7,853 nt of DNA, taken from positions 1 through 7,853 of the forward strand of contig JBMOLK010000212.1 of NCBI GenBank assembly GCA_049325575.1, given 5' to 3'. Every line of letters begins with the position of its first letter. Positions within the stretch are counted from its first letter, which is position 1. The notes beneath the pieces were generated by a model. The model was not told the origin of the DNA, did not search any database, and saw only the letters and a program-made list of their open reading frames with translations. Positions 6,918 through 7,853 of this stretch are shown here, in pieces. The position numbers and the translations under genes were made by a program. This stretch comes from JBMOLK01 sp049325575 (GTDB lineage Bacteria > Bacillota > Clostridia > Acetivibrionales > Acetivibrionaceae).

Positions 6918-6926
6918 ACATGTCCC

Positions 6927-7727
6927 TTATATAGACTTGATCTTATACCCTTTTACATATACTAGTACATTTATATCAATAAATCTTGACTCTTTTACCC
7001 AAATATACTGATCGTTCTTGGTACTATAAAAGAACTTACCAGGTAAAACATAGCTTTCCTCTGTCTTTTGGTTTATATGCGCCATGATTTCATCAACAAT
7101 ATTGCTTTCGAATTTTTGCAATAGCATTTCCTTTAAATCAGCTTTTTGTTTCGCGAAATCTTTTCTTAATAAATTTACCTCGAACGCTGCCTCTACTTCC
7201 TCTTTAAGCTCTATTTTTGTTACAATAACATTAGTATCTTCAGGCACTTTAAATCCACCAACAACTTTTGGTCCATCTTCACTAATATCATTTGAAAATG
7301 AAATATATACTGTTTTAACAACTGCATCCCACGTAACAGTACCTCCGAAGGCTTCAGCTACATATCGAGCAGGTACAAAAATCCTTCCATCTTTAAGTAA
7401 TGCAACGGTATCCATTTTCATATTTTGTCCATTTAAATCATATTCTTTTTTACCCACAAAAAGTGTTAACTTCTTGCTGCCTACTTCAAATGTTGCTTTT
7501 TTAGCAGTCCCATCCCATTTTACTACTGCACCCAAAGCTTCCCCAATAAATCTTGCCGGTGTTTGGGTTCTCCCTTGCGGATCAATAAAAGGTTTTGCGT
7601 CCGGAAATATTAGTTTTGTTCCATTAACCTCTACGCGAAGCGGTAATTCTCCTGCTAGGGTAAAATTCGTTAGAAGCATTCCTGTCATAAAGATAACTGC
7701 TAATAATAGTAGTGCTGTTTTTTTCAT
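6927..7727 (-). CDS. Secreted stalk-domain protein (copper amine oxidase N-terminal-like)
   Basis: This 266-residue exported protein has a signal peptide at about residues 1-25 (KK, a long Leu/Val/Ile/Met core, cleavage near TLA-GE). Residues 28-144 form the domain named after the N-terminal stalk of copper amine oxidases (Pfam PF07833 type). It contains two related copies of the hallmark motif: TPARFIGEALGAVVKWDG (57-74) with the trailing strand KKATF, and VPARYVAEAFGGTVTWDA (118-135) with TVYIS. In bacteria this domain is a non-catalytic extracellular module, so no copper or amine oxidase activity is implied. Residues 150-266 are of unknown type: a charged helix (about 175-222) and a C-terminal strand-rich part ending KGYKIKSI, possibly a membrane- or partner-binding domain. 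The ATG start has AGGGGG eight bases upstream. It is the first gene of a probable two-gene unit with the large secreted protein 20 bases downstream, which suggests that they act together outside the cell. Confidence 0.88.
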   Translation of the reverse strand: MKKTALLLLAVIFMTGMLLTNFTLAGELPLRVEVNGTKLIFPDAKPFIDPQGRTQTPARFIGEALGAVVKWDGTAKKATFEVGSKKLTLFVGKKEYDLNGQNMKMDTVALLKDGRIFVPARYVAEAFGGTVTWDAVVKTVYISFSNDISEDGPKVVGGFKVPEDTNVIVTKIELKEEVEAAFEVNLLRKDFAKQKADLKEMLLQKFESNIVDEIMAHINQKTEESYVLPGKFFYSTKNDQYIWVKESRFIDINVLVYVKGYKIKSI

Positions 7728-7735
7728 TATTAAAT

Positions 7736-7741
7736 CCCCCT
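7736..7741 (-). promoter_or_regulatory. Ribosome binding site of the stalk-protein gene
   Basis: AGGGGG lies eight bases upstream of the ATG at 7725-7727, supporting the start directly before the signal peptide. Confidence 0.7.
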
Positions 7742-7823
7742 AATATAATGTTTTATAAAAGTCAAAATATAATGCCTGTATTTCACCAAAACTTATAAAT
7801 AGCTAATCTTAAACCTACCATTT

Positions 7824-7846
7824 AATGTATATATAAAACATACATT
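7824..7846. repeat. Inverted repeat upstream of the stalk-protein gene
   Basis: AATGTAT and ATACATT form perfect seven-base arms around a nine-base AT loop, about 100 bases before the stalk-protein start. It could be an operator or the end of an upstream terminator, but there is no T-run or GC stem and AT-rich DNA produces such repeats readily. I see no convincing -35/-10 pair in 7742-7853, although a promoter is expected there or beyond the window edge. Confidence 0.2.
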
Positions 7847-7853
7847 ATACTTA

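Noticed and set aside
6927..7727. Naming the stalk protein a copper amine oxidase
   Set aside because: Only the N-terminal stalk-like domain is present; at 266 residues there is no room for the catalytic domain and no topaquinone motif.
7084..7743. Plus-strand frame of 219 codons opposite the stalk-protein gene
   Set aside because: It is fully antisense to a gene with a clear signal peptide and domain, and its Ser/Phe/Thr-rich sequence is what the complement of such a gene produces.
3..7849. The ten-base sequence ATACATTATA occurs at 3-12 and again at 7840-7849, hinting at direct repeats flanking an inserted element
   Set aside because: Ten AT-rich bases recur easily by chance, the positions reflect where the window was cut, and there is no integrase or transposase between them.

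Overview
The window is AT-rich and looks like a chromosome segment from a low-GC Firmicute of the class Clostridia. The main reasons are the E/K-rich proteins with AT-ending codons, strong AGGAGG-type ribosome binding sites with GTG and TTG starts, a stalk (copper amine oxidase N-terminal-like) secreted protein, and a Ser/Thr kinase carrying DUF5050-like propeller repeats. A cellulolytic Clostridium/Ruminiclostridium-like host is my guess; the sequence alone does not fix the genus.

All credible genes lie on the minus strand, so the window reads from right to left. From 7727 to 4054 is a two-gene cluster for exported proteins. A 266-residue stalk-domain protein is followed, 20 bases later, by a 950-residue secreted protein of unknown family that starts with TTG. 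A clean hairpin with a UUCG tetraloop and a T-run sits just after the 950-residue gene and should end that transcript. From 3943 to 886 is a second two-gene cluster: a complete PP2C-type protein phosphatase and, 22 bases later, a Ser/Thr protein kinase, both starting with GTG. This is a classic reversible phosphorylation pair. The kinase has no visible membrane segment and no PASTA repeats. Its C-terminal third is seven consecutive modules of exactly 39 residues that should fold as a beta-propeller.

Positions 1-885 hold no intact gene. The minus strand does carry a strongly coding-like segment (217-477). Its only good start (ATG at 464, with a TAGGGGG ribosome binding site) lies in a neighbouring frame, and the two frames meet at an A AAA AAT run. 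The small gene of about 82 codons is therefore either broken by a one-base slip or read by a -1 frameshift. Positions 735-860 are richer in G+C than their surroundings and contain another possible gene or mobile-element remnant.

How the parts work together is inference. Phosphatase and kinase would set the phosphorylation state of cytosolic targets, with the propeller as docking or scaffold domain. The two exported proteins would act outside the membrane. Nothing in the sequence directly connects the two clusters beyond adjacency and shared orientation.
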